NCBI GenBank assembly: GCA_964646605.1
Contig: CAZYEX010000059.1
Span: 1 to 38,912, forward strand
Direction: 5' to 3'
DNA from: SBAX01 sp964646605
Lineage (GTDB): Bacteria; Planctomycetota; Phycisphaerae; UBA1845
DNA: 38,912 nucleotides
Part shown: positions 25,328 through 32,308 of the stretch, piece after piece
Numbering within the stretch: position 1 is the first letter of the stretch
How the letters are laid out: each line of letters starts with the position of its first letter
Program-made: the position numbers and the translations under genes
Notes under the pieces: model-generated
What the model was told of the DNA's origin: nothing
Database searches by the model: none
The model's input: the letters and a program-made list of their open reading frames with translations, nothing else

Positions 25328-25819
25328 CTAATCCAGTACGTCAATCCCCATCGACCGGGCCGTGCCCAGCACGATCCGCTCCGCCGCTGCCAGGCTGTGA
25401 CAGTTCAGATCGGGCAGCTTCCTCTCCGCGATGGTCTTCACTTGCGCCTTGGTCACCGTGCCGACCTTTTCCTTGTTGGGTACGCCGCTGCCTTTGGCGA
25501 CCTTGGCCGCATCCTTGAGCAGCACCGCCGCGGGCGGGCTTTTGACCTGGAACGTGAACGAGCGGTCGGAGAATACGCTGATCACCACGCCCACGATCAT
25601 GCCGTTCATGGCCGTCGTCTGGGCGTTGAACTGCTGCACGAACTGCCCAATGTTCACGCCGTGCTGACCGAGTGCCGGGCCGATGGGAGGCGCGGGGGTC
25701 GCCTGGCCGCCCGGGGCTTGCAGCTTGATGTTCGCAACGAGCTCTTTTCCTCTGCCGCCGCCGCCCTTGCCACCCGGTTTCGCCCCCCCGGGTTTGCCCG
25801 ATCCCGCATCCTTAGCCAC
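25328..25819 (-). CDS. rplK: 50S ribosomal protein L11
   Basis: A 163-residue protein of the GTPase-associated centre. The family core is clear (PAPPIGPALGQHGVNIGQFV around residues 41-60, ending ARSMGIDVLD). The protein begins with a Gly/Lys-rich extension of about 20 residues (MAKDAGSGKPGGAKPGGKGG) that normal L11 (about 141 residues) lacks; no internal start fits better, so the extension appears genuine. GTG start at 25819, with only a distant AGAGGA. nusG precedes it by 59 bp. The gene that follows on the operon strand is not rplA but a secreted cysteine-rich protein gene 97 bp away. Confidence 0.97.
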   Translation of the reverse strand: MAKDAGSGKPGGAKPGGKGGGGRGKELVANIKLQAPGGQATPAPPIGPALGQHGVNIGQFVQQFNAQTTAMNGMIVGVVISVFSDRSFTFQVKSPPAAVLLKDAAKVAKGSGVPNKEKVGTVTKAQVKTIAERKLPDLNCHSLAAAERIVLGTARSMGIDVLD

Positions 25820-25851
25820 CGAACGTCACCGTCCTCTCGAGAAACCTTGAT

Positions 25852-25874
25852 GTAGCCCGAAAGCCCACCGGGCT
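25852..25874. repeat. short palindrome in the nusG-rplK spacer
   Basis: GTAGCCCGAAAGCCCACCGG plus GCT, with AGCCCG/CGGGCT arms around a 9-nt loop. It starts with the same GTAGC as the elements at 522 and 17057 but differs inside. It occupies most of the 59-bp gap before rplK. Confidence 0.45.
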
Positions 25875-25878
25875 CAAA

Positions 25879-26496
25879 CTACTCGACCTTTTCCAACTGC
25901 CAGTACCCCACCTCGACGGGCGTCGACCGGCCGAAGATCGAGACGATGACCGAGACCATCCCGCGTTTCTCGTCCACCGACTCGACCGCCCCTTCGAAGC
26001 TCTCGAACGCCCCGTCGGTGATCTTGACCCGATCGCCGCTCTTGATGTTCAGTCCCGAAAGCCCGGGTTGTTCCTCGGCCTTTTGCGAGGCCGCGAGCAT
26101 CGCCATCACGTCCTGATCGGGCATGCTCGTCGGCTTGCCGTCCGAACCGATGAAGTCCCCGACGCCCGACGTTTCCTTAATCAGGAACCAGACGCTCTCG
26201 TTGATCGAGCCGTCCGACTCGCACGCCATTTCCACGAACACATAACCCGGGTAGAGCTTGCGCTCCACGATCTTCAGCACCCCGGCCTTCATCCGCTTCT
26301 CTTTGAGCGTGGGCACCAGCACGCGACCGACGCGATGTTCCAGCGCCTCGATCTTGACCTTCCTCTCCAGGGCGTTGCGAACCTGTTCCTCCTTGTTCGA
26401 CGCCACCCGCAGGACGTACCACTTCATCCCCGGGGCGGCGAGCGTCGTCGCCTCAGCCGGCAAACTCTCCGTCGTGACGGGCGGCGGCTCGCTCAT
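25879..26496 (-). CDS. nusG: transcription termination/antitermination factor NusG
   Basis: A 205-residue RNA polymerase-binding factor. The NGN domain starts at MKWYVLRVASNKEEQVRNAL (about residue 23) and contains LYPGYVFVEMAC. The C-terminal KOW domain reads SGDRVKITDGAFESFEGAV. The segment with EETS-like sequence (LIKETSGVGDFIGSDGKPT) joins them. The start at 26496 is chosen because its ATG overlaps the secE stop as ATGA, the usual secE-nusG coupling; a longer frame reading back through secE is a shadow. The N-terminal 20 residues are a Pro/Thr-rich extension. Confidence 0.96.
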   Translation of the reverse strand: MSEPPPVTTESLPAEATTLAAPGMKWYVLRVASNKEEQVRNALERKVKIEALEHRVGRVLVPTLKEKRMKAGVLKIVERKLYPGYVFVEMACESDGSINESVWFLIKETSGVGDFIGSDGKPTSMPDQDVMAMLAASQKAEEQPGLSGLNIKSGDRVKITDGAFESFEGAVESVDEKRGMVSVIVSIFGRSTPVEVGYWQLEKVE

Positions 26497-26996
26497 TTCT
26501 TCAACACACCGATCCAACTGAACACATTCTGGAACACCACGTCCACCGCGAACATGAAGACCGCGAACAGGATGGTGAAGAGAATCACCACCTTCGTGGA
26601 GCCCACGATCTCCTTGCGCGACGACCAACTGACCTTCTTCATCTCCCCTTCGGTGGCGATCATGAAATCGCTGCTCTTGCGAGACACGAAGGCCACCCAC
26701 CAGACCACGGCGAACATGACCGCCGCAAACACAATGGGGATGCCCGTGGTAATCAGCAGCCGCCAAGCCTCGTCGCCCTCATACACCTGCAGCCGGTCGT
26801 AGAGGAACAACGCCCCCCAGGCGATCAGGGCCCCGGCCCCGAAGATCGTCCCCATGCGCGTCGCCTTGCCCTGCTCGGGTTTGTACTGCCGGAACCACCC
26901 GCCGCCGTCCCCGCCGCCGTTCCGCGTCCGAACAGGAGGCGGCGGCGGAAGCGATTGCTCCTGCTCGTCGTCGTAATTCTCGTCATTGGGAGGCAT
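26493..26996 (-). CDS. secE: preprotein translocase subunit SecE
   Basis: A 167-residue subunit of the SecYEG channel. The conserved cytoplasmic amphipathic segment is EMKKVSWSSRKEIVGSTKVV, followed by the essential last membrane helix (VVILFTILFAVFMFAVDVVF). Two additional hydrophobic helices (IFGAGALIAWGALFLY and IPIVFAAVMFAVVWWVAFV) precede it, giving three in total as in E. coli, and a charged Pro/Gly-rich tail begins the protein. Start at 26996 is supported by AGGGA about 8 nt upstream; the ATG at 27044 has only a weak site. Its TGA overlaps the nusG ATG. Confidence 0.93.
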   Translation of the reverse strand: MPPNDENYDDEQEQSLPPPPPVRTRNGGGDGGGWFRQYKPEQGKATRMGTIFGAGALIAWGALFLYDRLQVYEGDEAWRLLITTGIPIVFAAVMFAVVWWVAFVSRKSSDFMIATEGEMKKVSWSSRKEIVGSTKVVILFTILFAVFMFAVDVVFQNVFSWIGVLKK

Positions 26997-27082
26997 GTGC
27001 CGTTCCCTGCGCTGAACCGTTGCGGTGTCGTCAGATTTCATCACCGCTCACTCGCTGTTCGCTCGGCATTCCCCGCCCTTTC

Positions 27083-27101
27083 GACCCGCCGCACGCGGGT
27101 C
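27083..27101. repeat. GACCCGC/GCGGGTC hairpin between tRNA-Trp and secE
   Basis: A perfect 7-bp stem with a 5-nt loop, the same arms as the hairpin at 16983-17001 but a different loop. It sits 13 bp after the tRNA-Trp 3' end on the operon transcript and 86 bp before secE. It may assist tRNA release or protect the secE mRNA end. Confidence 0.5.
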
Positions 27102-27113
27102 GCCCATCCTCAA

Positions 27114-27186
27114 CAGGAGCGGAGGGATTTGAACCCCCAACCGCCGGTTTTGGAAACCGGTGCTCTGCCAGTTGAGCTACGCTCCT
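27114..27186 (-). tRNA. tRNA-Trp (anticodon CCA)
   Basis: A 73-nt cloverleaf. The acceptor arms are AGGAGCG and CGCTCCT. The D-arm is GCTCAACTGGCAGAGC. The anticodon loop TTCCAAA in the stem CCGGT/ACCGG gives CCA. The T-loop GTTCAAATC is typical. The discriminator base is G, as expected for tryptophan, and the 3' CCA is not encoded. It lies between rpmG and secE, a common place for tRNA-Trp, and must be cut out of the operon transcript. Confidence 0.96.
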
Positions 27187-27197
27187 ACGTACGAGCC

Positions 27198-27213
27198 GCA
27201 GGCTTCAGCCCGC
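27198..27213. repeat. GCAGGCTTCAGCCCGC palindrome
   Basis: A short inverted repeat in the 114-bp rpmG to tRNA-Trp gap, flanked by a second small one (GCCGACGCCCGGC). Its GCAGGCTNNAGCC core resembles interspersed palindromes I recall from planctomycete genomes. Confidence 0.4.
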
Positions 27214-27300
27214 GCCGACGCCCGGCGGAACTGCACCACGCGCCCTCTCGTTTCAGTCCGCAGCTCCAAGTCGATTTCCGTTTCCCGCGTCTTTCGGGGC

Positions 27301-27468
27301 CTACTTCCTCTTGATCTTGTGCGCCGTACGTTTGCGCTCGCGCTTGCAGAACTTCTTGAGCTCCAGCTTTGGCGTCCCGCCCAGCACGTTCACCGTGGTG
27401 CGATAGTTCAGGTCTGAGCACTCCTTGCACTGCAACCACACGTTCTCGCGTTTCGCCGCTTTGGCCAT
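27301..27468 (-). CDS. rpmG: 50S ribosomal protein L33
   Basis: A 55-residue protein read from ATG 27468 to TAG. It opens MAKAAKRENVWLQCKEC and continues NYRTTVNVLGGTPKLELKKF, the L33 pattern (C-x-x-C...NY.T..N...P..LELKK.C). The zinc ribbon appears incomplete: the first CxxC is present, but the second knuckle reads CKRE, with only one Cys. It lies 42 bp after tuf and 114 bp before tRNA-Trp, the normal tuf-rpmG-tRNA-secE order. Too short to stand out by length; identified by translation of the spacer. Confidence 0.9.
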   Translation of the reverse strand: MAKAAKRENVWLQCKECSDLNYRTTVNVLGGTPKLELKKFCKRERKRTAHKIKRK

Positions 27469-27510
27469 GACCGTCTACACCCCTCGCCTCACCCCCAATG
27501 GGCAACGCGA

Positions 27511-28713
27511 CTACTCCAGCACCTTGGACACCACGCCCGATCCCACCGTACGACCCCCCTCTCGAACTGCGAACCGCAACCCCTGCTCCATGGCGATCGG
27601 CTTGCCCAGCCCCACCTCCATGGTGATGTTGTCGCCCGGCATGCACATCTCCGCGCCCTTCAGCGACAACGCGCCGGTTACGTCCGTCGTCCGGAAATAG
27701 AACTGCGGGCGGTAACCGTTGAAAAACGGCGTATGCCGACCGCCTTCCTCCTGCGTCAGCACGTACACCTGCGACTCGAACTTGGTGTGCGGCGTGATCG
27801 AACCGGGCGCCGCGAGCACCTGCCCGCGCTCCACCTCCTCCTTCTTCGTTCCGCGGAGAAGGCACCCCAGGTTGTCGCCGGCGATGCCGGAGTCCAGCGT
27901 CTTGTTGAACATCTCCACGCCCGTGACCGTGGTCCTTTGCGTGTCCATCAGACCGACGATCTCCACTTCCTCGCCGACCTTGACTTGTCCACGCTCCACG
28001 CGACCGGTCACCACCGTCCCCCGGCCCTTGATGCTGAAAACGTCCTCGATGGACATCAGGAAGGGCTGATCCACGTCCCGTTTGGGCATGGGCACGTGCT
28101 TGTCCAGGGCCTCCATCAATTCCGCGATGCACTTGGTCTTTTCCGGATCCGTCGGGTTCTGCAGCGCCGGAAGCGACGATCCACGAATCACCGGGACGTC
28201 GTCGCCGGGGTAGTCATACTTGCTCAGCAATTCGCGGACTTCGAGTTCCACCAGGTCCAGCAGCTCCGCATCATCGACCAGGTCAATCTTGTTGAGGAAC
28301 ACCACCAGGTACGGAACGTTCACTTGCCGGGCGAGGAGAATGTGCTCCCGCGTCTGGGGCATCGGTCCGTCCGCGGCCGAGACCACCAGAATCCCGCCGT
28401 CCATCTGGGCGGCGCCGGTGATCATGTTCTTCACATAGTCCGCGTGACCCGGACAGTCGATGTGCGCATAGTGACGGTTCGCCGTTTCGTACTCGACGTG
28501 CGAAGTGGCGATGGTCAAAATCTTAGTCGGGTCCCGGCGACCGTGGGCTTCCGACGCCTTGGCCACTTCGTCGTAGGACACGGCTTTGCAGAAGCCCTTG
28601 CTCGATTGCACCGTGCAGATCGCCGCCGTCAATGTTGTCTTGCCGTGATCCACGTGACCGATTGTCCCGACGTTCACGTGCGGTTTGGTACGTTCAAATA
28701 CGCCCTTGGCCAT
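27511..28713 (-). CDS. tuf: elongation factor Tu
   Basis: A 400-residue GTPase that brings aminoacyl-tRNA to the ribosome. G1 is GHVDHGKTTLTA (19-30), G3 DCPGHADYVKNMITGAAQMDG (from residue 86), G4 NKID, and domains II and III are normal up to REGGRTVGSGVVSKVLE. Switch I is unusual: where most EF-Tu have ARGITINTSHVEYE, this one has GRRDPTKILTIATSHVEYE (residues 58-76). The effector threonine (T61 in E. coli) aligns with the T of LTI, but the preceding R-G-I is replaced. I recall similar switch I sequences in Rhodopirellula-like EF-Tu, which supports a planctomycete origin. First protein gene of the operon, after tRNA-Thr. Confidence 0.98.
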   Translation of the reverse strand: MAKGVFERTKPHVNVGTIGHVDHGKTTLTAAICTVQSSKGFCKAVSYDEVAKASEAHGRRDPTKILTIATSHVEYETANRHYAHIDCPGHADYVKNMITGAAQMDGGILVVSAADGPMPQTREHILLARQVNVPYLVVFLNKIDLVDDAELLDLVELEVRELLSKYDYPGDDVPVIRGSSLPALQNPTDPEKTKCIAELMEALDKHVPMPKRDVDQPFLMSIEDVFSIKGRGTVVTGRVERGQVKVGEEVEIVGLMDTQRTTVTGVEMFNKTLDSGIAGDNLGCLLRGTKKEEVERGQVLAAPGSITPHTKFESQVYVLTQEEGGRHTPFFNGYRPQFYFRTTDVTGALSLKGAEMCMPGDNITMEVGLGKPIAMEQGLRFAVREGGRTVGSGVVSKVLE

Positions 28714-28888
28714 CCGACACCTGCCTCCACTCGCTCGACGTGCTCTTGTCGAGCCTCGGTTGACTATTCCTTCGACCGCGCCGCCCGTCCGAGCGTCGCC
28801 GTACCCGTTGCTCTACCCTGCGATCCGCGCCGCATTCCGTGAGTTCCCGACCCAAAGCGACCGGGCGTCTGCGGCTCACACGCGCCAA

Positions 28889-28961
28889 AGCTGCTGACGG
28901 GAATCGAACCCGTGACCTCGTCCTTACCAAGGACGCACTCTACCGGCTGAGCTACAGCAGC
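28889..28961 (-). tRNA. tRNA-Thr (anticodon GGT)
   Basis: A 73-nt cloverleaf. The acceptor arms are GCTGCTG and CAGCAGC. The D-arm is GCTCAGCCGGTAGAGT. The anticodon stem CGTCC/GGACG encloses TTGGTAA, giving GGT, which reads ACC and ACU. The T-loop is GTTCGATTC. The discriminator base is T and CCA is not encoded. It is the first gene of the cluster, upstream of tuf as in many bacteria (thrT-tufB type arrangement). Confidence 0.96.
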
Positions 28962-29103
28962 AAACCCGCCTTCGCTCCTCGCCAAGCCCAGGACGCCCGC
29001 GAAGCTTCACGCAGGAAAACGCAGAGACTCCTCACGGCGCGATTGCATTCCGCAATGCGCACAGCGCCATCGGCCCCATGCGCCGATCGTCCAGAGCCGG
29101 GCA

Positions 29104-29131
29104 AGTATAGTTCCCGCTCATACCCTGTCAA
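29104..29131 (-). promoter_or_regulatory. main promoter of the tRNA-Thr/tuf/ribosomal operon
   Basis: On the minus strand: a perfect -35 TTGACA (29131-29126), a 16-nt spacer and -10 TATACT (29109-29104), followed by a GC-rich discriminator (TGCCCGG). Start would be near 29097, about 135 nt before the tRNA-Thr 5' end. A GC-rich discriminator is typical of growth-rate and ppGpp-controlled stable RNA promoters in other bacteria. Confidence 0.75.
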
Positions 29132-29325
29132 ACCCAAAAGCCCTACACCAGATGACCGCTTCGCAGTGAGTCCCGTTGTCCGCCACGCACCACGACCGCC
29201 GAGACCAAAAATGCCATAGATATAAAGTGATACGCTCAAAAATATCCTAAAAACAATCAATTGCCAGGTTTCAAACGCGACGCCATAGCATGGGCGCACG
29301 GCAGGCGACACTCGAAGCGTACGAG

Positions 29326-29354
29326 TTGCGGAGAACCGGGTCGCGGGCTAGCAT
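29326..29354 (+). promoter_or_regulatory. candidate promoter of the aldo/keto reductase gene
   Basis: TTGCGG (29326-29331), a 17-nt spacer and TAGCAT (29349-29354). The octamer GCTAGCAT around the -10 box occurs again 18 bp before the methyltransferase gene (36753-36760). Moderate match only. Confidence 0.4.
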
Positions 29355-29427
29355 CCTTCGGACAATCGTATGGTGACGACCAGCCTCGTGCCACGCGCGA
29401 CCCCGACCTATTGAACAGGAAACCGGG

Positions 29428-30381
29428 TTGGAACGACGATCCCTGGGAGATAGCGGCATCGAGGTATCCGTCCTCGCCCTGGGCACCTGGGCGATGGGGG
29501 GCACGGTCGAGACCTGGGGTCAGGTCGATGACCGCGAGTCCATCGCCGCGATTCACCAGGCCCTCGACCTGGGGATCAACTTGATCGATACCGCCCCCGT
29601 CTACGGCTTGGGTCATAGCGAGGAGATCGTCGGCAAGGCCGTCCGCGAACGGCGCGGCGAGGTGATCGTCGCGACCAAGTGCGGCTTGCTGTTCCCGCGT
29701 TCCAAGGACGAGACGCCCCAACGATGCCTCTCGCGGGCGAGCATCCTTCGGGAATGCGAGAAAAGCCTGCGCCGCATGCGGACGGACGTGATCGACCTAT
29801 ACCAGTGCCACTGGCCTGACCCGCAGACGCCGATCCGCGAGACAATGGAAGCCCTGTGTGAATTGCGCGACCAGCAGAAAATCCGCGCCATCGGCCTGTC
29901 CAACTTCAGTTGCGAGGAGATCGCCGCGGCCCGCGAGTACGGCCCCGTCCATGGCCTGCAATCCCCGTTCTCGATGATCCAGCGCCGAGCGGCGGACGAT
30001 CTCATCCCCTTCTGCGAAGAACACCGCATGGGCGTCCTCGCCTACAGCCCCCTCGCCAAGGGTCTACTCACCGGAAAGTTCCGCCCCGGCGATCATCTGG
30101 AGGGAATCCGCGCCCGCGACCCGGAATTCATCGGCGAACGCTTCCGCCGCCACTTGCGCTTGGTCGACGCCCTGACGGAAATCGCCACGGAGCATGGGAA
30201 GACCGTAACGCAGTTGGTGCTCAACTGGACCGCCCATCACCCCGGCGTCACGGCCTCCATTGTCGGCGCGAAACGACCCTCGCAGGTAGTCGAGAACGCG
30301 GGCGGGGTCGGATGGTCCCTATCGACAGAGGATCGCGTACGGATCGACGCACTTCTGGGAGAGGCGGAGCGTGCAGCCTGA
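29428..30381 (+). CDS. aldo/keto reductase
   Basis: A 317-residue NAD(P)H-dependent oxidoreductase with a TIM-barrel fold. The catalytic tetrad is visible: D and Y in DTAPVYG (about residues 54-60), K in VATKCG and H in YQCHWPD. Later motifs are IGLSNFS and AYSPLAKGLLTGKF, as in the Tas/YajO-type group. It starts at TTG (29428), with AGGAAA about 9 nt upstream; the sequence MERRSLGDSGIEVSVLALGT fits the family start. It overlaps the next gene by 11 bp. Substrate cannot be deduced. Confidence 0.93.
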   Translation: MERRSLGDSGIEVSVLALGTWAMGGTVETWGQVDDRESIAAIHQALDLGINLIDTAPVYGLGHSEEIVGKAVRERRGEVIVATKCGLLFPRSKDETPQRCLSRASILRECEKSLRRMRTDVIDLYQCHWPDPQTPIRETMEALCELRDQQKIRAIGLSNFSCEEIAAAREYGPVHGLQSPFSMIQRRAADDLIPFCEEHRMGVLAYSPLAKGLLTGKFRPGDHLEGIRARDPEFIGERFRRHLRLVDALTEIATEHGKTVTQLVLNWTAHHPGVTASIVGAKRPSQVVENAGGVGWSLSTEDRVRIDALLGEAERAA

Positions 30382-32146
30382 CACCCCGCGCATGACCGAG
30401 GCTCGAGCTTCCCCCTCGGCCGCACCGCCCCGAGCCCCTCGCTCGCGCGGCGCCGGAGGGGGGATGCGTTTCGGGTTGTGCCTCGTAGGGTCACTCCTCG
30501 TCGCCGCCGCCGTAGCCGCTTCCTTGCCGGTCGAGTATGACTGCGCCGCGACACTCCGAGTCCCGTTCGCGAGTGTCGAAGGTGTCGGCGTGGACGCGGG
30601 CCGCCTCTTGTCCGCCTGTGCGATCGAGGTAGACCCGTCTTCGGTAGCGCCGGGTTTTCTGCCCGGCCGCCTCTGGATCGATGCCCCGACGCGCGGACGA
30701 CTTCGCGTACACGTCGCCGCGCATCACTCCAACCGTGGTCGGCTCTTCGCCCTCGCCGTCGCCCGAAAATTTGTGGAAGAAGTTGCGCACCTGGCGGACC
30801 TACGACGCATCACACAGACGGATACGGAAAAAGGGATCGCCGATGAAACGGGCGGCTTTCGACGGAGCCTCCAAGACGCCCAGCAGCAACTCGACGCGGC
30901 CGTCGCCGCCCTGCCGCCCAGCGACCCGCGCGTCGATCGCGACGCCTTGATGTCGCGTTGGACCTCGCTGCGTGCCGACCTGTCCAGCTCGCGGGAGACG
31001 CTGGCTCGCGCCATGTCCGACCTGGATCGCCTACGGACGCAACCCGAACCCACGGCGGGTTTGGTCTCGGCCGAGGAGCGCAGGCGCGCCGTCGAAAACG
31101 ATCCGGCCCTGCAACAGGACCTGAAGGAACTCACCGTCCGCCTTTCCGAAATCAAGTTGCACGTGCTCACCGTTTGGCAGGCGTCGTCCGGTCGCCTGGA
31201 CCAACTCCGCCGCGCCGCGGGGGACATGGCGCGCACGCTCGCCGACGCTCAGGCCACGTCGCAAGGCGAACCCATCACCGCTGCGGTTTCCGACATCACC
31301 AGCAATCTCGATCGACTTCGCGAGGTGTTACAGGCATTCGGAGACGCCTGGACCGCGGAGTTCATGGCCCTGAACCAATCGGAGGTCGATCCGCACAGCG
31401 GCGAGCTGCTCGAAGCCGGGGAACGGTTACGCAAATCGCTCAACGATTTTCTTTTCGCCGCCGGTGGGAGGCTCTCCTCGATGCGCGCCGGGCTGACGGC
31501 GATGGGGAAAAACGCGGCCGACCAGGCCCGCTACCACGTACTGCACTCCAACCTGACGCGGGCGTTTGGGACCTTGCAGAGCGCACATCACAAGTTCGAG
31601 TTCGCCGCCGCGGCCTTGGAGACCCCGGAGAACTTCCGCTTGGACGCGGCCATGCGCGCCGCACGAGGACTGCGCCGACGTTCGCTCGACCGCAGCCGCC
31701 AAATCGAACAACGCCTGGACGCCGAATCCGCCGAGCGCGCCAAGCGGAAACGCGACTCCGCCATCGTACAAGCCGAAGGAGCGATCACCCGCACGCGCAC
31801 CGCCTCCGACTTCGCCATCGACGAAATTTTCGTGCTCCAGGAAGGACTGCTGGCCTCGGCCCACCTGTCGCAAGAATTCACCACCGGCGCGCTCCGCGCC
31901 GAACTCTGCGCCCAACGGGTCCACGATTTGCAGAAGGACCTCGCCGATGCCGACGCCCGACTTCGGCAACTCGAAGCTGCCCGCTTGGCCCTGGCGGACC
32001 AACTCACCGCGGAAATCATCTCCTGCGACGAGGTCGGGTTCGATCTCCGCTGGCCGAGCCGCCTGCGCGTCGGCGGAGTCGCGGCTGCCGCCAGCCTGCT
32101 CTGCCTGATGAGCGCCTCCTGGTGGATTCAGCGAAAAACCCCGTGA
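30371..32146 (+). CDS. membrane-anchored coiled-coil protein (Wzz-like topology)
   Basis: A 591-residue protein with one hydrophobic segment near each end (GLCLVGSLLVAAAVAASLP at about 35-53; VGGVAAAASLLCLMSASWWI at about 570-589) and a long Ala/Arg/Leu/Gln-rich coiled coil between. This arrangement resembles Wzz/BcsF-type polysaccharide chain-length regulators, but no signature confirms that and no polysaccharide genes are nearby. GTG at 30371 has GAGG 6 nt upstream and overlaps the reductase gene; ATG 30464 with GGAGG is an alternative that would start just before the membrane anchor. No family recognised. Confidence 0.7.
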   Translation: MQPDTPRMTEARASPSAAPPRAPRSRGAGGGMRFGLCLVGSLLVAAAVAASLPVEYDCAATLRVPFASVEGVGVDAGRLLSACAIEVDPSSVAPGFLPGRLWIDAPTRGRLRVHVAAHHSNRGRLFALAVARKFVEEVAHLADLRRITQTDTEKGIADETGGFRRSLQDAQQQLDAAVAALPPSDPRVDRDALMSRWTSLRADLSSSRETLARAMSDLDRLRTQPEPTAGLVSAEERRRAVENDPALQQDLKELTVRLSEIKLHVLTVWQASSGRLDQLRRAAGDMARTLADAQATSQGEPITAAVSDITSNLDRLREVLQAFGDAWTAEFMALNQSEVDPHSGELLEAGERLRKSLNDFLFAAGGRLSSMRAGLTAMGKNAADQARYHVLHSNLTRAFGTLQSAHHKFEFAAAALETPENFRLDAAMRAARGLRRRSLDRSRQIEQRLDAESAERAKRKRDSAIVQAEGAITRTRTASDFAIDEIFVLQEGLLASAHLSQEFTTGALRAELCAQRVHDLQKDLADADARLRQLEAARLALADQLTAEIISCDEVGFDLRWPSRLRVGGVAAAASLLCLMSASWWIQRKTP

Positions 32147-32151
32147 CCATT

Positions 32152-32269
32152 CCGAGCGTGGAGCGGAAGCGACACGACGATCAGAACCGCGACCGTAAGG
32201 GAGCGGTGTCGTTCCAGTGACACGTCCGATTGTCGATTGCGCTCCGAGCGCGGAGCGGAAGCGACACGA
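32152..32269. repeat. REP-like cluster between convergent genes
   Basis: Two 26-bp copies (32152-32177 and 32244-32269; CCGAGCGYGGAGCGGAAGCG followed by ACACGA, one mismatch) bracket a palindromic CCGCGACCGTAAGGGAGCGG (32187-32206). Both sequence types resemble GC-rich interspersed repeats I recall from planctomycete chromosomes. They fill most of the 162 bp between the coiled-coil gene and the convergent desulfurase gene and may double as a terminator. Confidence 0.6.
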
Positions 32270-32308
32270 TCCCCCTCGGCGAATCCGATGCCGCAATGAT
32301 CCGCGAAA

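Larger units (their letters stand above)
28962..29427. other. 466-bp divergent regulatory region, no gene seen
   Basis: This is the only gene-free stretch above 300 bp. It separates the minus-strand translation operon from the plus-strand aldo/keto reductase. It holds the operon promoter (29104-29131) and the reductase promoter candidate (29326-29354). It also has an AT-rich tract at about 29215-29270, which stands out from the GC-rich surroundings and could be an UP-element-like or protein-binding region. No coding frame with family resemblance was seen. Confidence 0.6.

Noticed and set aside
29341..29751. 21-base near-repeat TCGCGGGCxAGCATCCTTCG at 29341 and 29731
   Set aside because: One copy is upstream and one inside the aldo/keto reductase gene, 390 bp apart. 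No wider similarity was found, so it is probably chance or a tiny conversion tract.
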